NCBI GenBank assembly: GCA_903884105.1
Contig: CAISDJ010000040.1
Span: forward strand, 17,318-81,317
DNA length: 64,000 nucleotides
Reading direction: 5' to 3'
Source: an uncultured Pseudomonadota bacterium
GTDB taxonomy: Bacteria > Pseudomonadota > Gammaproteobacteria > Steroidobacterales > Steroidobacteraceae
Shown: positions 40,307 to 50,564 of the stretch, piece after piece
Position numbering within the stretch: the first letter of the stretch is position 1
Layout: every line of letters starts with the position of its first letter
Position numbers and translations under genes: made by a program
The notes under the pieces: generated by a model
What the model was told of the DNA's origin: nothing
The model's database searches: none
Seen by the model: the letters and a program-made list of their open reading frames with translations, nothing else

Positions 40307-41200
40307 ATGTGCGGAATCATTGGACTGTTGATCAAGAAGCCCGAATGGCGCGACCGCCTCGGCGAACTCATGGTGCCGATGCTGATCGGCATGACCGAGC
40401 GTGGCCCGGACTCGGCAGGCATGGCAGTGTTCGGCGAGCCGATGGCGGCGAGTCGTCGCAAGCTGAACCTGTACGCGGAGAGTCCGGCCTTCGACTGGAA
40501 GCAGCTTGAAGGCGCCGCCTCGGCAAAGTTCGCCGATGTGCAGGTCACCATCAAGGCCAATCACGCGGTGCTGGCGAGCGACAGCGCGCCGGACACCATG
40601 AAGGCCTGGCTGCATTCGACTTACCCCGAGGTCCACGTGCTGTCGACTGGCCGTGCCATCGATCTATACAAGGATGTCGGCACGCCGCAGGCCGTCGCCG
40701 ACCGGTATGACTTCAAGCACATGAAAGGCTCGCACGTGGTTGGGCATACGCGCATGGCCACCGAATCCGCGGTGACACCGGCCAACGCGCATCCGTACAC
40801 GGCCGGCGAGGACTGGTGCATCGTGCACAACGGCTCGCTGTCCAATCCCCATTCCCTGCGGCGTCGCCTGGAAAAGGTGGGCATTGCCTTCGACGGCGAT
40901 TGCGATACCGAGGCGGCCAGTCGGTATCTCGAATGGCGACTCCGCGAAGGAGACAACCTCGAGTCCGCCATCGAGCGCAGCTTCTCGGAGTTCGACGGCT
41001 TCTACACGTTCCTGATGGGCACGGCCGACAAGCTGGCCCTGGTGCGCGATCCGTTCGCTTGCAAGCCGGCCATCGTTGCCGAGTGCGACGAGTACGTCGC
41101 CATCTCGTCCGAGTTCCGCTCCCTCGCCCACCTGCCCGGCGTCAACCACGCCCGGGTGTTCGAGCCCGGCCCCGAGGAGATCTACTCATGGGCAGTCTGA
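40307..41200 (+). CDS. mgsA: N-methylglutamate synthase subunit A (class II amidotransferase)
   Basis: 297 residues beginning MCGIIGLL, so Cys2 is the Ntn nucleophile after removal of methionine. MVPMLIGMTERGPDSAG, VGHTRMATESAVTPANAHP and VHNGSLSNPHSLR are classic class II glutaminase motifs. In MgsABC it cleaves gamma-glutamylmethylamide and releases methylamine inside the complex. The start at 40307 is set by the cysteine. Its end overlaps mgsB by 13 bases. Confidence 0.9.
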   Translation: MCGIIGLLIKKPEWRDRLGELMVPMLIGMTERGPDSAGMAVFGEPMAASRRKLNLYAESPAFDWKQLEGAASAKFADVQVTIKANHAVLASDSAPDTMKAWLHSTYPEVHVLSTGRAIDLYKDVGTPQAVADRYDFKHMKGSHVVGHTRMATESAVTPANAHPYTAGEDWCIVHNGSLSNPHSLRRRLEKVGIAFDGDCDTEAASRYLEWRLREGDNLESAIERSFSEFDGFYTFLMGTADKLALVRDPFACKPAIVAECDEYVAISSEFRSLAHLPGVNHARVFEPGPEEIYSWAV

Positions 41201-41874
41201 AGGCATTCGATGCCGCCACGACTCCGGTACGCGATATCAATCAGTTCCTGCACGGGGACTTGAGCGGCATCACCCGGGCCACGATCGACAACCCCGACGG
41301 TGCCCACAATCTCGCCGTTGGGATGAACGCGCCGGTCACCATCGACATCCAGGGCCATGCGGGCTACTACGCTGCCGGCATGAACAAGTTCGCGACGGTC
41401 AACGTGCATGGCAATGCCGGCCCCGCAGTTGCCGAGAACATGATGTCGGGCCGTGTGCATGTCAGGGGTTTCGCGAGCGTGGGGGCCGGTGCGTCGGCTC
41501 ATGGCGGTCTGCTGGTCATCGATGGCGACGCGGGGTTGCGCTGTGGCATCTCGCTGAAAGGCGGCGACATCGTTGTCGGCGGCAGCGTCGGCAACTTCTC
41601 GGCGTTCATGGCGCAAGCGGGTCGGCTCGTCATCTGCGGTGACGCGGGTGATGGCCTCGGTGACTCGCTGTACGAAGCCACGCTGTACGTGCGCGGCAAG
41701 ATCAAGTCGCTGGGTGCAGATGCCCGCATCGAGCCGATGACGGACGCAGACATCGCTTCTGTCGACGGCCTGCTCAAGGCCGCTGGCCTCCAGCACTCGG
41801 CCCGTGAGTTCAAACGCGTCAGTTCCGCACGCACCCTCTATCACTGGAATGCGGACGCGCAGCAGGAGTATTGA
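41188..41874 (+). CDS. mgsB: N-methylglutamate synthase subunit B (GXGXG domain)
   Basis: 228 residues. A right-handed beta-helix with repeated glycine motifs (HGNAGPAVAENM, GASAHGGLLVIDGDAG, GGSVGNFSAFMAQAGRLVICGDAG), homologous to the C-terminal domain of glutamate synthase. Here it is a separate subunit, as in the three-gene MgsABC. GAGGAGA precedes the ATG inside mgsA. The stop is one base before the mgsC start. Confidence 0.9.
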   Translation: MGSLKAFDAATTPVRDINQFLHGDLSGITRATIDNPDGAHNLAVGMNAPVTIDIQGHAGYYAAGMNKFATVNVHGNAGPAVAENMMSGRVHVRGFASVGAGASAHGGLLVIDGDAGLRCGISLKGGDIVVGGSVGNFSAFMAQAGRLVICGDAGDGLGDSLYEATLYVRGKIKSLGADARIEPMTDADIASVDGLLKAAGLQHSAREFKRVSSARTLYHWNADAQQEY

Positions 41875-41875
41875 G

Positions 41876-43231
41876 ATGGCCACCGCTCCCACCTCCCCCG
41901 ACCTGATGTCGCTCGAAGAGAGCGCGTCTTTCGACTTGTCAGTCATCCACTACATCCAGCACGCTTCGGCGACCGGCCTGTATGAGATCCGCGGCCTCGG
42001 CGCCAAGCGCAAGCTGCCGCACTTCGACGACCTGTCTTTCCTCGGCGCCTCGATGTCGCGCTACCCGCTCGAGGGCTATCGCGAGAAGTGCACGACGACT
42101 ACGCTGCTCGGCACGCGTTTCGCCAAGAAACCCGTGGAACTCGCCATCCCGATCACCATTGCCGGCATGAGCTTCGGCGCGCTCTCGGCCAACGTGAAGG
42201 AAGCACTGGGACGAGCCGCCACGGAGATGGGCACATCGACGACCACCGGCGACGGCGGCATGACGCAGGAAGAGCGGCAGTCGTCGAAGACGCTGATCTA
42301 TCAGTGCCTGCCCTCCCGCTACGGCTTCAACCCGGACGACCTGCGCAGGGCCGATGCCATTGAAGTGGTGATCGGCCAAGGGGCGAAGCCCGGCGGCGGA
42401 GGCATGCTGCTCGGCCAGAAGATCAGCCCGCGTGTCGCCAAGATGCGGACGCTGCCCGAAGGCATCGATCAGCGCTCGGCCTGCCGGCATCCAGACTGGA
42501 CCGGTCCCGATGACCTCGCCATCAAGATCAAGGAGCTGCGCGAGATCACCGATTGGCAGAAGCCGATCTACGTGAAAGTCGGCGCGACCCGCGTGTTCCA
42601 TGACGTGAAGCTGGCCGTGCACTCCGGGGCCGACGTGGTCGTCGTCGACGGCATGCAGGGCGGAACGGCCGCCACCCAGTGGGCGTTCATCGAGCATGTC
42701 GGCATCCCTACGCTGGCGGCGGTGAGGCAAGCAGTGGACGCGCTCGAAGAGCTCAACATGAAGGACCAGGTGCAGCTGATTGTCTCAGGTGGCATTCGCA
42801 CCGGAGCCGATGTCGCGAAGGCGTTGGCGATGGGCGCCGATGCGGTTGCCATTGGCCAGGGGGTGCTGTTCGCGCTCGGCTGCAACTCGCAGACCTATGT
42901 ACAGAAGGGACAGCACATTTCCGCCGTCGACGACTACCACAAGCTCGGCACGGTGGCGGGCCGCTGCCATCACTGCCACACCGGCAAGTGCCCAGTAGGC
43001 GTGACGACGCAGGATGTGATCCTCGAGCAGCGCCTCGAACCCGAGGTGGGTGCGAAGCGCGTCCGCAACTACCTGAAGACCCTCAACATGGAGCTCACCA
43101 TGCTCGCCCGCGCGTGCGGCAAGCAGAACGTGCATCACCTGGAGAAGGAAGACCTGGTCGCGTTGACCATTGAAGCCGCCGCCATGGCGGGCATCCCGCT
43201 GGCCGGCACGTCGTGGATTCCGGGAACTTAA
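41876..43231 (+). CDS. mgsC: N-methylglutamate synthase subunit C (FMN glutamate synthase domain)
   Basis: 451 residues. The FMN-binding glutamate synthase barrel shows ITIAGMSFGALSANVKEALG, TTTGDGGMTQEER, GQGAKPGGGGMLLG and VDGMQGGTAATQW. The [3Fe-4S] ligands are in RCHHCHTGKCPVGV. It reductively or transaminatively builds N-methylglutamate from methylamine and the 2-oxoglutarate/glutamate skeleton in the complex. Last gene of the locus; it converges on the transporter gene nine bases later, so there is no room for a separate terminator. Confidence 0.92.
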   Translation: MATAPTSPDLMSLEESASFDLSVIHYIQHASATGLYEIRGLGAKRKLPHFDDLSFLGASMSRYPLEGYREKCTTTTLLGTRFAKKPVELAIPITIAGMSFGALSANVKEALGRAATEMGTSTTTGDGGMTQEERQSSKTLIYQCLPSRYGFNPDDLRRADAIEVVIGQGAKPGGGGMLLGQKISPRVAKMRTLPEGIDQRSACRHPDWTGPDDLAIKIKELREITDWQKPIYVKVGATRVFHDVKLAVHSGADVVVVDGMQGGTAATQWAFIEHVGIPTLAAVRQAVDALEELNMKDQVQLIVSGGIRTGADVAKALAMGADAVAIGQGVLFALGCNSQTYVQKGQHISAVDDYHKLGTVAGRCHHCHTGKCPVGVTTQDVILEQRLEPEVGAKRVRNYLKTLNMELTMLARACGKQNVHHLEKEDLVALTIEAAAMAGIPLAGTSWIPGT

Positions 43232-43240
43232 CGCGACAGG

Positions 43241-44023
43241 TTAGCGTTGAGACGCTTCGGCCTCGAGGGCATCCGCGCTCTCGTGGCCGAGGTACGCGCG
43301 AATACCTCGCCGTACGACGTAGAGCACGGGGATCATCGCGATCGCCGCGCAGAACTTGTAGGCATAGTTCACTGTGCCGACCGCGAGGAATTGCGGGATC
43401 GGCCAGTGCTGCGGGCCGATGACGAACGCGATGTAAAGCACCACGAAGCTGTCGACGAGCTGCGAGACGGCCGTCGAGCCGGTAGCACGCAGCCAGATCC
43501 ACTTCTCCCCCGTGATGCGGCGGATCCGGTGGAACACCGCCACGTCCAGCAGCTGTCCGATCAGGAACGCGATGATCGAGCCCACGATCGTCCACATTCC
43601 CTGCCCGAACACGTTGCTGAACGCCGCCTGCATGTCCGGCACGCCGCGCTCGGCATTCACCGTCACCCACCACCCGGCCGGCTCCAGCCCGATCATCAGG
43701 TACGCCGCGATGAACGCGTACGAGATCAGCGCCACCGCCAGCCACGAAATGAACCGCACGCCTTTAGGCCCGTAGTACTCGTTGATGATGTCCGTCATCA
43801 CGAACACGAACGGCCACAACAGTACGCCCGCCGTGAACGACAGCGACCCCGTCTGCCCGAACAGGTTCCAGTTCAGCGGCTCGACGCCGAGCGTGCCTTC
43901 CAGCGCAAAGATCTTGACGCCGATGAACTCGGCAATCAGTGCATTGGCGACAAAGAACCCCGACAGGATCAGGAACAGCCGTGTGGCACGGGAAGCGAAG
44001 GCGGAATGGGGCACGACTGACAT
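43241..44023 (-). CDS. Queuosine precursor transporter (VUT/YhhQ family)
   Basis: 260 residues with about six membrane helices. The VUT/ECF-like signature VFVMTDIINEYYGPKGVRF and SQLVDSFVVLYIAFV are typical of YhhQ/QPTR proteins that import preQ0 or preQ1. The queG gene elsewhere in the window fits a queuosine-using cell. The protein is chromosomally next to, but reads against, the methylamine locus. Confidence 0.9.
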   Translation of the reverse strand: MSVVPHSAFASRATRLFLILSGFFVANALIAEFIGVKIFALEGTLGVEPLNWNLFGQTGSLSFTAGVLLWPFVFVMTDIINEYYGPKGVRFISWLAVALISYAFIAAYLMIGLEPAGWWVTVNAERGVPDMQAAFSNVFGQGMWTIVGSIIAFLIGQLLDVAVFHRIRRITGEKWIWLRATGSTAVSQLVDSFVVLYIAFVIGPQHWPIPQFLAVGTVNYAYKFCAAIAMIPVLYVVRRGIRAYLGHESADALEAEASQR

Positions 44024-44046
44024 GCCCCGATTGTAACCAGAACCCG

Positions 44047-47000
44047 CTACATCAGTCTAACCGCGCTGTCCTGCAAGGCTGCCGCAGGCAACAGCCCTTG
44101 CGGTTCCAGCCCAAACTCGGCCGCCCCAAGGAGGCCTAGCGCCGGGGTCAGCGACAGATCGCTGAACGAGCCGGCCAGCCCATAGCGATACGCCAGATCT
44201 CCGCCGATAGCCGCCGTATCACTGCCTCCCCAATGCTGGGCGGTCATCGCATTGCTCAAGGCCCAGCTGGTCAGTCTCGGGTTCCTGGCACGCGCAGCAT
44301 CGAAGGCCGCCACCAGGCCGTCGAAATCGAAACTCTCCACGCGTCGGTTCCGTAGCGGATCCGTAGAGCCCGGCAAGTAGTCCGAGCTCCCCTCGATCAC
44401 GATCTGCAGCCGATCAACGCTGCGAGTGGCGGCGCTGCCGTAGTAGCCAGAGAAGGTGATCTGGTCCGTCCCGCCCGTCAGCAGGATGAGATTGGTGCCG
44501 CTGCGGCGGAACTGTAGTGACGACAGCGGGATTCCCCCGCCGAGAGACAGCGTATTGTCCTGGGCCGTACTCACTGCCACCGTATCCTGACCATCGCCGC
44601 GATTGAAGAGGATGACGTCAGGCCCGGCGCCGGGGTTGATTGAATCGGTGCCTTTGCCGCCAATCAGCAGGTCAGCCGAGGAAGTCCCGGTCAACGTATC
44701 GGCACCCGCTCCACCGCTCTGCAAGGAATTGCCGCCGCTGTCGCTCAGTACGTCGTTGCCGGTTCCCCCTTCGAGCACGTCCACCCCGAAGCCCCCGTTC
44801 AACGCGTTGGCTCCGCTGTTCCCGCGGACCAGGTTGGAGAGGGTGTTCCCGCCGCCGTTGATGGCAGCACTGCCCGTCAGGAAGAGAATCTCAACGTCAC
44901 TGGCGAGCGTGTGGGTCACCGACGCATTGACCAGGTCCATGCCCTCACCCGGGCGCTCGATGACCACATCGCCGGTGGAATCGACGCTATAGGTGTCGTT
45001 CCCGCCGCCGCCGATGAGCCGATCGGCTCCGGCGCCGCCATTCAGCGTATTGGCTGCTTCGTTGCCGGAAATGCTATTGGCCAGCGCATTGCCGGTCCCG
45101 CTGATCGGTGCGGATCCCGTGAGTACGAGGTTTTCGAGATTGGCGCCCAGCGTCCTCGTGCCGGAACTCCGGACCGTATCAATGCCTGCCTCGACTGCCT
45201 CCACGATCAGATCGCTGGCCCCATTGACAACATAGGTGTCGTTTCCCAGCCCTCCCGCCAGTGTGCTGCCGCGGCCGTTCCCCGCCAGCGTGTTGTCCGC
45301 TGCGTTTCCCATCCCCGTCAACGCGGACAGTCCCAGCAACTCAAGGTTCTCCAGGCCCTCTCCGAGCACGAATGAGATGGCAGTCCGGATGGTATCGAGT
45401 CCGGCTAGATCCACAATGCGATCGCCTGCATCGTCGAGATAGTACGTGTCACTGCCCGCACCCCCGTCCAGCAAATCCGCCCCTTCATGGCCGTCGAGCA
45501 CGTCATCGCCGAGCCCTCCAACCAGGATGTTGTCGGCGGCGTTGCCGTGTAGTTCGTTGTCGAGCGCGTTGCCAATGCCGGTGATTGCCGGCCCGTTGAG
45601 CAGATACAGGCGTTCCACGTTCTCACCGAGGGCATAGTCGGATTCGCTGCCGACCGCATCGCTTCCCTCGCCCGCAAACTCAATGATGCTATCGAGCGGC
45701 GAGCGTACGTAATACATGTCATTGCCCGGACCGCCGTACATCGCGCTGCCTCCTCCAGGAATGATGATGTTGCCAACGATGATGTTGGCCGTCCCATAGA
45801 GCGTATCGTCCCCTTCTTCGCCATAGAGCTGGTCGACGCCCGCGCCTCCTTCCAGCCGATCATCGCCAGGCCCTCCATAGACAAGGTCGTTGCCGACATC
45901 GAATGTTCCGCCATCGCCGCCGAGATTGTCGTTGCCCGCCCCTCCCCTGACGATGTCGTCTCCAGCACCCCCGGCAACCTGGTCGTCACCGTTCCCACCG
46001 TCCAGAAGATCGGCGCCCACGCCTCCCCAGATCAGGTCATTCCCTTCCAGACCAAAGACCTCATGGCTTTGCTGCTGTCCGTCGAGCACGATGGAGTCAC
46101 GCCCGCTCGTCCCATCGATATGGATCGGGACCACCACTGTCAGGTCGACGGAAACCTGTGTGCCGAGACCCCCGCGGTCGGTCACCGTCACCGCGATGGA
46201 GCGAGTCCCCGCATCCGCGACTGTCGGCGTCCCGGACAAAGTGCGAGTCACGGGATCGAAGGACAGCCAGGACGGAAGATCCGCCCCGCTCGCAAGCACG
46301 ACTGAGTAGGCAAGAGCGTCGCCAGCGTCACCATCGACAAATGCAGCGGATGGCACGACCCATGAGAACGGCCGGTCGCGGGGCGCAAACAGATCGGGCA
46401 ATGCAACCGCGGCTCTCGGAGAGTGATTGCCTGGATTCAATGCGTCGAGCGCCGACCTGTCGAAGCGTGTCCCGTCGGCAAGCTCGATGGCATCGACCGA
46501 TTCCGCACTCCCCCGGGACCACCTGGCGAGGAGCACATTGCCAGGCTCACCCCCCTCGATGCCGATCAGCAATCCCTCAGGACGCTCTGTCACCGTCAGG
46601 TCGCCGAGGCCGATGCCAGCGCCGAATCGCACCACATCCGCCTCGCCCCCTGAGTCGACCAGAATGTCGCGACCACCCCCCCGATCGTACCGATAGGAAT
46701 CGTTGCCGGTGCCACCGATCAGGATTTCCGACTGCGACGTGCCAACGGTGGTCACAGGCGCCATGCCTGCGAGCGCCACGAGTCCCTGCACCGAACCATT
46801 CGCGTCGCGCAGGAAATTGAGGTACGCCGCCGGCGCTGAGTTGTACCAGTTCGTCAGTTCCAGCACGCGAGTGCCGATCGGCAAGCCATAGTCTGGACCG
46901 CTTCCCAGCGTGTACAGGACATTCCGAGACGCGAGGTTGCCAGTGAATATCCAGTTTGTCTCGCCGCCTGAGTAGGTCAGCAGCAGGTCGTCATTCCAGC

Positions 47001-50000
47001 GAGACGCGGCGACGTCACGGACACCCACCACCCCACCCAGCCGGATCGTGTGATCGGTTCCTGTCGAGCCAGGCTCGAACAGGTGGCGCAGAGCCGCGGC
47101 ATCTAGTCCCTCTCCGCTTGAGAAACTCACCTCTGACAATGTCGCGAACGTAGCCGCATCCATGTACGCGTAGTCATTGTCGGTGTAACGGAGCATCACG
47201 ACGCCGCCCGACATCGTGACCTCAAGATCCTCCACGGCAATGCCGGATGCGAACTCGATCCGGTTCAAACCCAGCGAATCGGTGATCTGTACCGCACCCG
47301 CACCCCTGGTCAGCGCGAAGACGTCGTCGCCTCCCTCGCCGAAAAGCAGGTCGCTGCCGCTGTCAGCGAACAGCCGGTCGTTCCCTTCTCCGCCCTGCAA
47401 GCGGTCCTTGCCGCCACCGCCCCTCAGGATATCGTTGCCATTGCCTCCGTACAGCCCGGCAGAGCCCGTCGATGAATAGTCGTCACCGTCCCCTCCGTCG
47501 AGGCTATCCTCGCCATCTCCGCCCACCAGCGTGTCGGATCCGCCACCGCCACTCAGGCGATCGTTGCCCCCCATGCCGTAGAGCGTATCGTTACCTTCAC
47601 CGCCGTGGATCTCGTCATCTCCCTGCGGTCCGGTGGCGTCATCGCCTGTCAGCGTATCGTTCCCTGCTGCGCCGCCGAGGAAGTCGGCACCCGCGCCACC
47701 AAACAGCACGTCGGCGCCGTCGTCGCCCTCCAGCAAATCATCGCCACCCCCTCCGTACAGCGTGTCGTTGCCACTCCCGCCTGACAGCCGGTCCGCGCCC
47801 TGCAGTGCCACGAGTGTCGTGCCATGGTTCGCAAAGAGCGCTCGCGTACCTCCGGGGACAAAGACCGTATCGCCCTGCAGGAGATCATCGCCTGCCCCGC
47901 CGATCAGGATGTCGACGCCCCCGCCTCCCAGCAGCACATCGTTGCCGTCGCCGCCGTCCAGATAGTCGTTCCCGGGGGCCGTTGCTTCCTCGATCAGTTG
48001 GCCATTCAGCGTGACCACCAGGTCCTGGCCGGCAGGATAGGCAAACGTCCAGAATGTCCGGGTCGGTCGCGAATCGCCGCTCAGCACGTCGTTCCCGGCA
48101 CCGCCGATCAGTACGTCGTCGTGGGCACCACCATAGAGTTCGTCGTTGCCAGTGCCGCCATCCAGATAGGCTTGCCCCGCCGACGCCACCAGGATGTCGT
48201 CGCCGCCTTCGCCAAACAGACGATCGCGGTTGGAGTGCCCGGGCACCTGTAGCCACGCGAGATCGCTGAGGAAAGAATCGGTCCGGTACCCCAGCGGGAC
48301 GTCCATCAGCAGGTCATTGCCTTCACCGCCATACGACACGTCGTCACCTCCGTGGGTTTCAAGGACGTCGTCACCGGCCCCGCCGAGCAGTGTGTCGTTC
48401 CCCGGCCGATCGCCGGAAGACCATGCGGAAGTCGCGTTGTAATCGTCAACGAGGGAGTCGCGCCCTGCGCTACCAACGAGATAGCTGTCTCCGAGTCCGC
48501 CCACGACCGCGTGCGACGCAAAGCCGCCCTCTATCGGTGCTGCCGAGATGTCGATGATTTCCGGATAGAAGGGTCCGGTCGTGCCCCCGATGTAGTCGTA
48601 TGCGGTGTAGGGGCTGCGATAGTCCGGGATGCCGGCATCATGTCGCAGACGAATGTCCCCGTTGTACCCATCCGGATTGGCCGGCGTCACCGCGAATACG
48701 GCACTCCCGGACGCGGGAGGCGGAAGCGCAGTCGACTCAATGGGGGGCAACGTGATACCGAGGGCCCCGTTCGTGAAACCCTCGACCAGCACGGTGCGGC
48801 CATCCGCGATGACGACGCGCAGATCTGATCCCGCGCGGCCATACAGATTGCCCTCTGCATCCCGTGCGGTCCCGGCACCACCAGCAATCACTTCCATGCC
48901 CGTCCCGAGAACGTAAAGGCTGTTGGCATCGCGCTCGATTGCGATCCGGCCCACACCGTCGGCATCCCTGATCGTCGTGACCTGCGAGTAGGGATGGATA
49001 ATGAAGCTGTCATTGCCCTCCATATCCACGAGCGTCTCGCGCGCGCCGCCCCCGCTACGGATCACATCATCACCTATGCCTCCTTCAAGGTAGTCATTTC
49101 CAGGGCCGCCATCGATCTCATCGGCACCACCCCCGCCGAAGATGCGGTCATCACCGGAGAAACCGGCCAGCGTGGTTCCAGCCTCGGGAGAATCAGCCCC
49201 GAAGATGACGAGGCTGCTTCTTGTGAACTGCTGCGCCGACACTGCAACTGCCGCCAGCGCCGTGCCCGTTGCACGATCAAGGTAGGCGACATCCGTACCC
49301 AGGCCGGGTGGAATGGTTGCGTCGGCCTCGTTGCGTCTAACCAGCCATTGCACGAATTCGCTGCGGGCCCGCAGGTACGGTTGCGAGAACAGGTCCGCAG
49401 CATAGGCGAGCCCGTCCGCTGCGGTCCCGGCACCGGCGATCGCGAAAGGCAGGCCATTCGCAAGCGCAAATCGCAGGGCAAGGCCCTCGTCGCCCGTGGT
49501 CGCCGAGGCCCGTTGCACTAGATCGGCAAGTGCCAGGCTCCCGAGCGCGATCACCCTGCCTGCGGGTTGAGGATCCGATTCGAAACGCTCAATCAGCCCG
49601 AAGATCGTGGCATCACCCTGAGATTCCACAGTCGGCTCGGCCAACCCGTAAAGCGTCCTCAACGCTCGAGCAAACGACTCGAATGACTGTGGCCCGTCGT
49701 TGGTGACTGATTGCAGCACCGCTTGTTGCAGGCCGGTCTCCAGGGTGGGATCGATCAGCGACAGCAGGTAAGAACTCGCCACTCCGGAGAGCAGGTTGGT
49801 CATCGAGTGCCCGGCCATCAGCCCGGCACCGAGACCGGACTCGATGAAAATGCGGTCGACGCTGCCATACGTGCCGTACAAGCCGGAGACAATGTCCGGG
49901 TAAGCGTCGCTCACGAAGTTGGAGATTCTGGCAGCTGGAATCCCCGTTCGATCTTCATAGACCAGGCCCGGAGCGTTGTAGGTAAACGCAGGCGCCAGCG

Positions 50001-50538
50001 ACTCTGGCATGTCATTCGCAAACCACAGCGCCAGATGTCCGCCGAGCGAGTGCCCAGTGACATTGATCTGCCGGCCGGCCAGCTGTTGCTGGAAGCCCTC
50101 GTCAACTCCCAGGGTCCCTGACTTCAGCCCGTTCCAGTGAATCTGCATCGCGGCGCGCTGGTTCCAAGCGGAACCGGTCAGCATCAGCTGGAGGTAGTCG
50201 GCCCTCAAGTCATCGAGGCTCGCTTGCTCGGTTCCACGGATCGCAAGCGAAAATCCGCCTGTCGGATCTGTAGCGACGACTTCTCTGCGTCGAAACAACG
50301 TCCCCGAATAGCCTGACTGGGTATTGGATTGGTGGTGGACCACACCAAAGTTCTTGGCGACGTAGGCCGCCGCTGCGGCGGACATGATCGGCGGGTCGCC
50401 TTCATTGATGGCTTCCCCAAGACTCCGCGCCAAACCAGCGCTATCAGTGAACTCTATACCCTCGAGATCCGCGTAGGCCGCCTTGGCGAGCAACGCCTGT
50501 TCAAACACTTCCTTCAACGTCCTTGTTGAATTCGTCAT
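44047..50538 (-). CDS. Giant RTX calcium-binding protein with N-terminal lipase-like domain
   Basis: About 2163 residues from the ATG at 50538 (GGAGG upstream). N-terminal alpha/beta hydrolase of class 3 lipase type with GHSLGGHLA (about 160-168). Dozens of GGxGxDxLxGG calcium-binding nonapeptides fill about 450-1100 and 1490-2000. Between them is a putative Ig/cadherin-like domain (PSWLSFDPVTRTLSGTP, about 1410-1480). The second block has four or so 85-90-residue units of the NxLxGNxxxNxLxGG...DTYxVD type. No signal peptide is visible; export by a type I system is expected, but none is encoded here. Likely a secreted or surface lipase/adhesin. Confidence 0.9.
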   Translation of the reverse strand: MTNSTRTLKEVFEQALLAKAAYADLEGIEFTDSAGLARSLGEAINEGDPPIMSAAAAAYVAKNFGVVHHQSNTQSGYSGTLFRRREVVATDPTGGFSLAIRGTEQASLDDLRADYLQLMLTGSAWNQRAAMQIHWNGLKSGTLGVDEGFQQQLAGRQINVTGHSLGGHLALWFANDMPESLAPAFTYNAPGLVYEDRTGIPAARISNFVSDAYPDIVSGLYGTYGSVDRIFIESGLGAGLMAGHSMTNLLSGVASSYLLSLIDPTLETGLQQAVLQSVTNDGPQSFESFARALRTLYGLAEPTVESQGDATIFGLIERFESDPQPAGRVIALGSLALADLVQRASATTGDEGLALRFALANGLPFAIAGAGTAADGLAYAADLFSQPYLRARSEFVQWLVRRNEADATIPPGLGTDVAYLDRATGTALAAVAVSAQQFTRSSLVIFGADSPEAGTTLAGFSGDDRIFGGGGADEIDGGPGNDYLEGGIGDDVIRSGGGARETLVDMEGNDSFIIHPYSQVTTIRDADGVGRIAIERDANSLYVLGTGMEVIAGGAGTARDAEGNLYGRAGSDLRVVIADGRTVLVEGFTNGALGITLPPIESTALPPPASGSAVFAVTPANPDGYNGDIRLRHDAGIPDYRSPYTAYDYIGGTTGPFYPEIIDISAAPIEGGFASHAVVGGLGDSYLVGSAGRDSLVDDYNATSAWSSGDRPGNDTLLGGAGDDVLETHGGDDVSYGGEGNDLLMDVPLGYRTDSFLSDLAWLQVPGHSNRDRLFGEGGDDILVASAGQAYLDGGTGNDELYGGAHDDVLIGGAGNDVLSGDSRPTRTFWTFAYPAGQDLVVTLNGQLIEEATAPGNDYLDGGDGNDVLLGGGGVDILIGGAGDDLLQGDTVFVPGGTRALFANHGTTLVALQGADRLSGGSGNDTLYGGGGDDLLEGDDGADVLFGGAGADFLGGAAGNDTLTGDDATGPQGDDEIHGGEGNDTLYGMGGNDRLSGGGGSDTLVGGDGEDSLDGGDGDDYSSTGSAGLYGGNGNDILRGGGGKDRLQGGEGNDRLFADSGSDLLFGEGGDDVFALTRGAGAVQITDSLGLNRIEFASGIAVEDLEVTMSGGVVMLRYTDNDYAYMDAATFATLSEVSFSSGEGLDAAALRHLFEPGSTGTDHTIRLGGVVGVRDVAASRWNDDLLLTYSGGETNWIFTGNLASRNVLYTLGSGPDYGLPIGTRVLELTNWYNSAPAAYLNFLRDANGSVQGLVALAGMAPVTTVGTSQSEILIGGTGNDSYRYDRGGGRDILVDSGGEADVVRFGAGIGLGDLTVTERPEGLLIGIEGGEPGNVLLARWSRGSAESVDAIELADGTRFDRSALDALNPGNHSPRAAVALPDLFAPRDRPFSWVVPSAAFVDGDAGDALAYSVVLASGADLPSWLSFDPVTRTLSGTPTVADAGTRSIAVTVTDRGGLGTQVSVDLTVVVPIHIDGTSGRDSIVLDGQQQSHEVFGLEGNDLIWGGVGADLLDGGNGDDQVAGGAGDDIVRGGAGNDNLGGDGGTFDVGNDLVYGGPGDDRLEGGAGVDQLYGEEGDDTLYGTANIIVGNIIIPGGGSAMYGGPGNDMYYVRSPLDSIIEFAGEGSDAVGSESDYALGENVERLYLLNGPAITGIGNALDNELHGNAADNILVGGLGDDVLDGHEGADLLDGGAGSDTYYLDDAGDRIVDLAGLDTIRTAISFVLGEGLENLELLGLSALTGMGNAADNTLAGNGRGSTLAGGLGNDTYVVNGASDLIVEAVEAGIDTVRSSGTRTLGANLENLVLTGSAPISGTGNALANSISGNEAANTLNGGAGADRLIGGGGNDTYSVDSTGDVVIERPGEGMDLVNASVTHTLASDVEILFLTGSAAINGGGNTLSNLVRGNSGANALNGGFGVDVLEGGTGNDVLSDSGGNSLQSGGAGADTLTGTSSADLLIGGKGTDSINPGAGPDVILFNRGDGQDTVAVSTAQDNTLSLGGGIPLSSLQFRRSGTNLILLTGGTDQITFSGYYGSAATRSVDRLQIVIEGSSDYLPGSTDPLRNRRVESFDFDGLVAAFDAARARNPRLTSWALSNAMTAQHWGGSDTAAIGGDLAYRYGLAGSFSDLSLTPALGLLGAAEFGLEPQGLLPAAALQDSAVRLM

Positions 50539-50564
50539 TTCATTCCCTCCATTGGAGCCGCCTT

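Noticed and set aside
44600..49100. Periodic GGxGxD coding pattern considered as a DNA-level tandem repeat or CRISPR
   Set aside because: The periodicity is at protein level (RTX nonapeptides) with varied codons.
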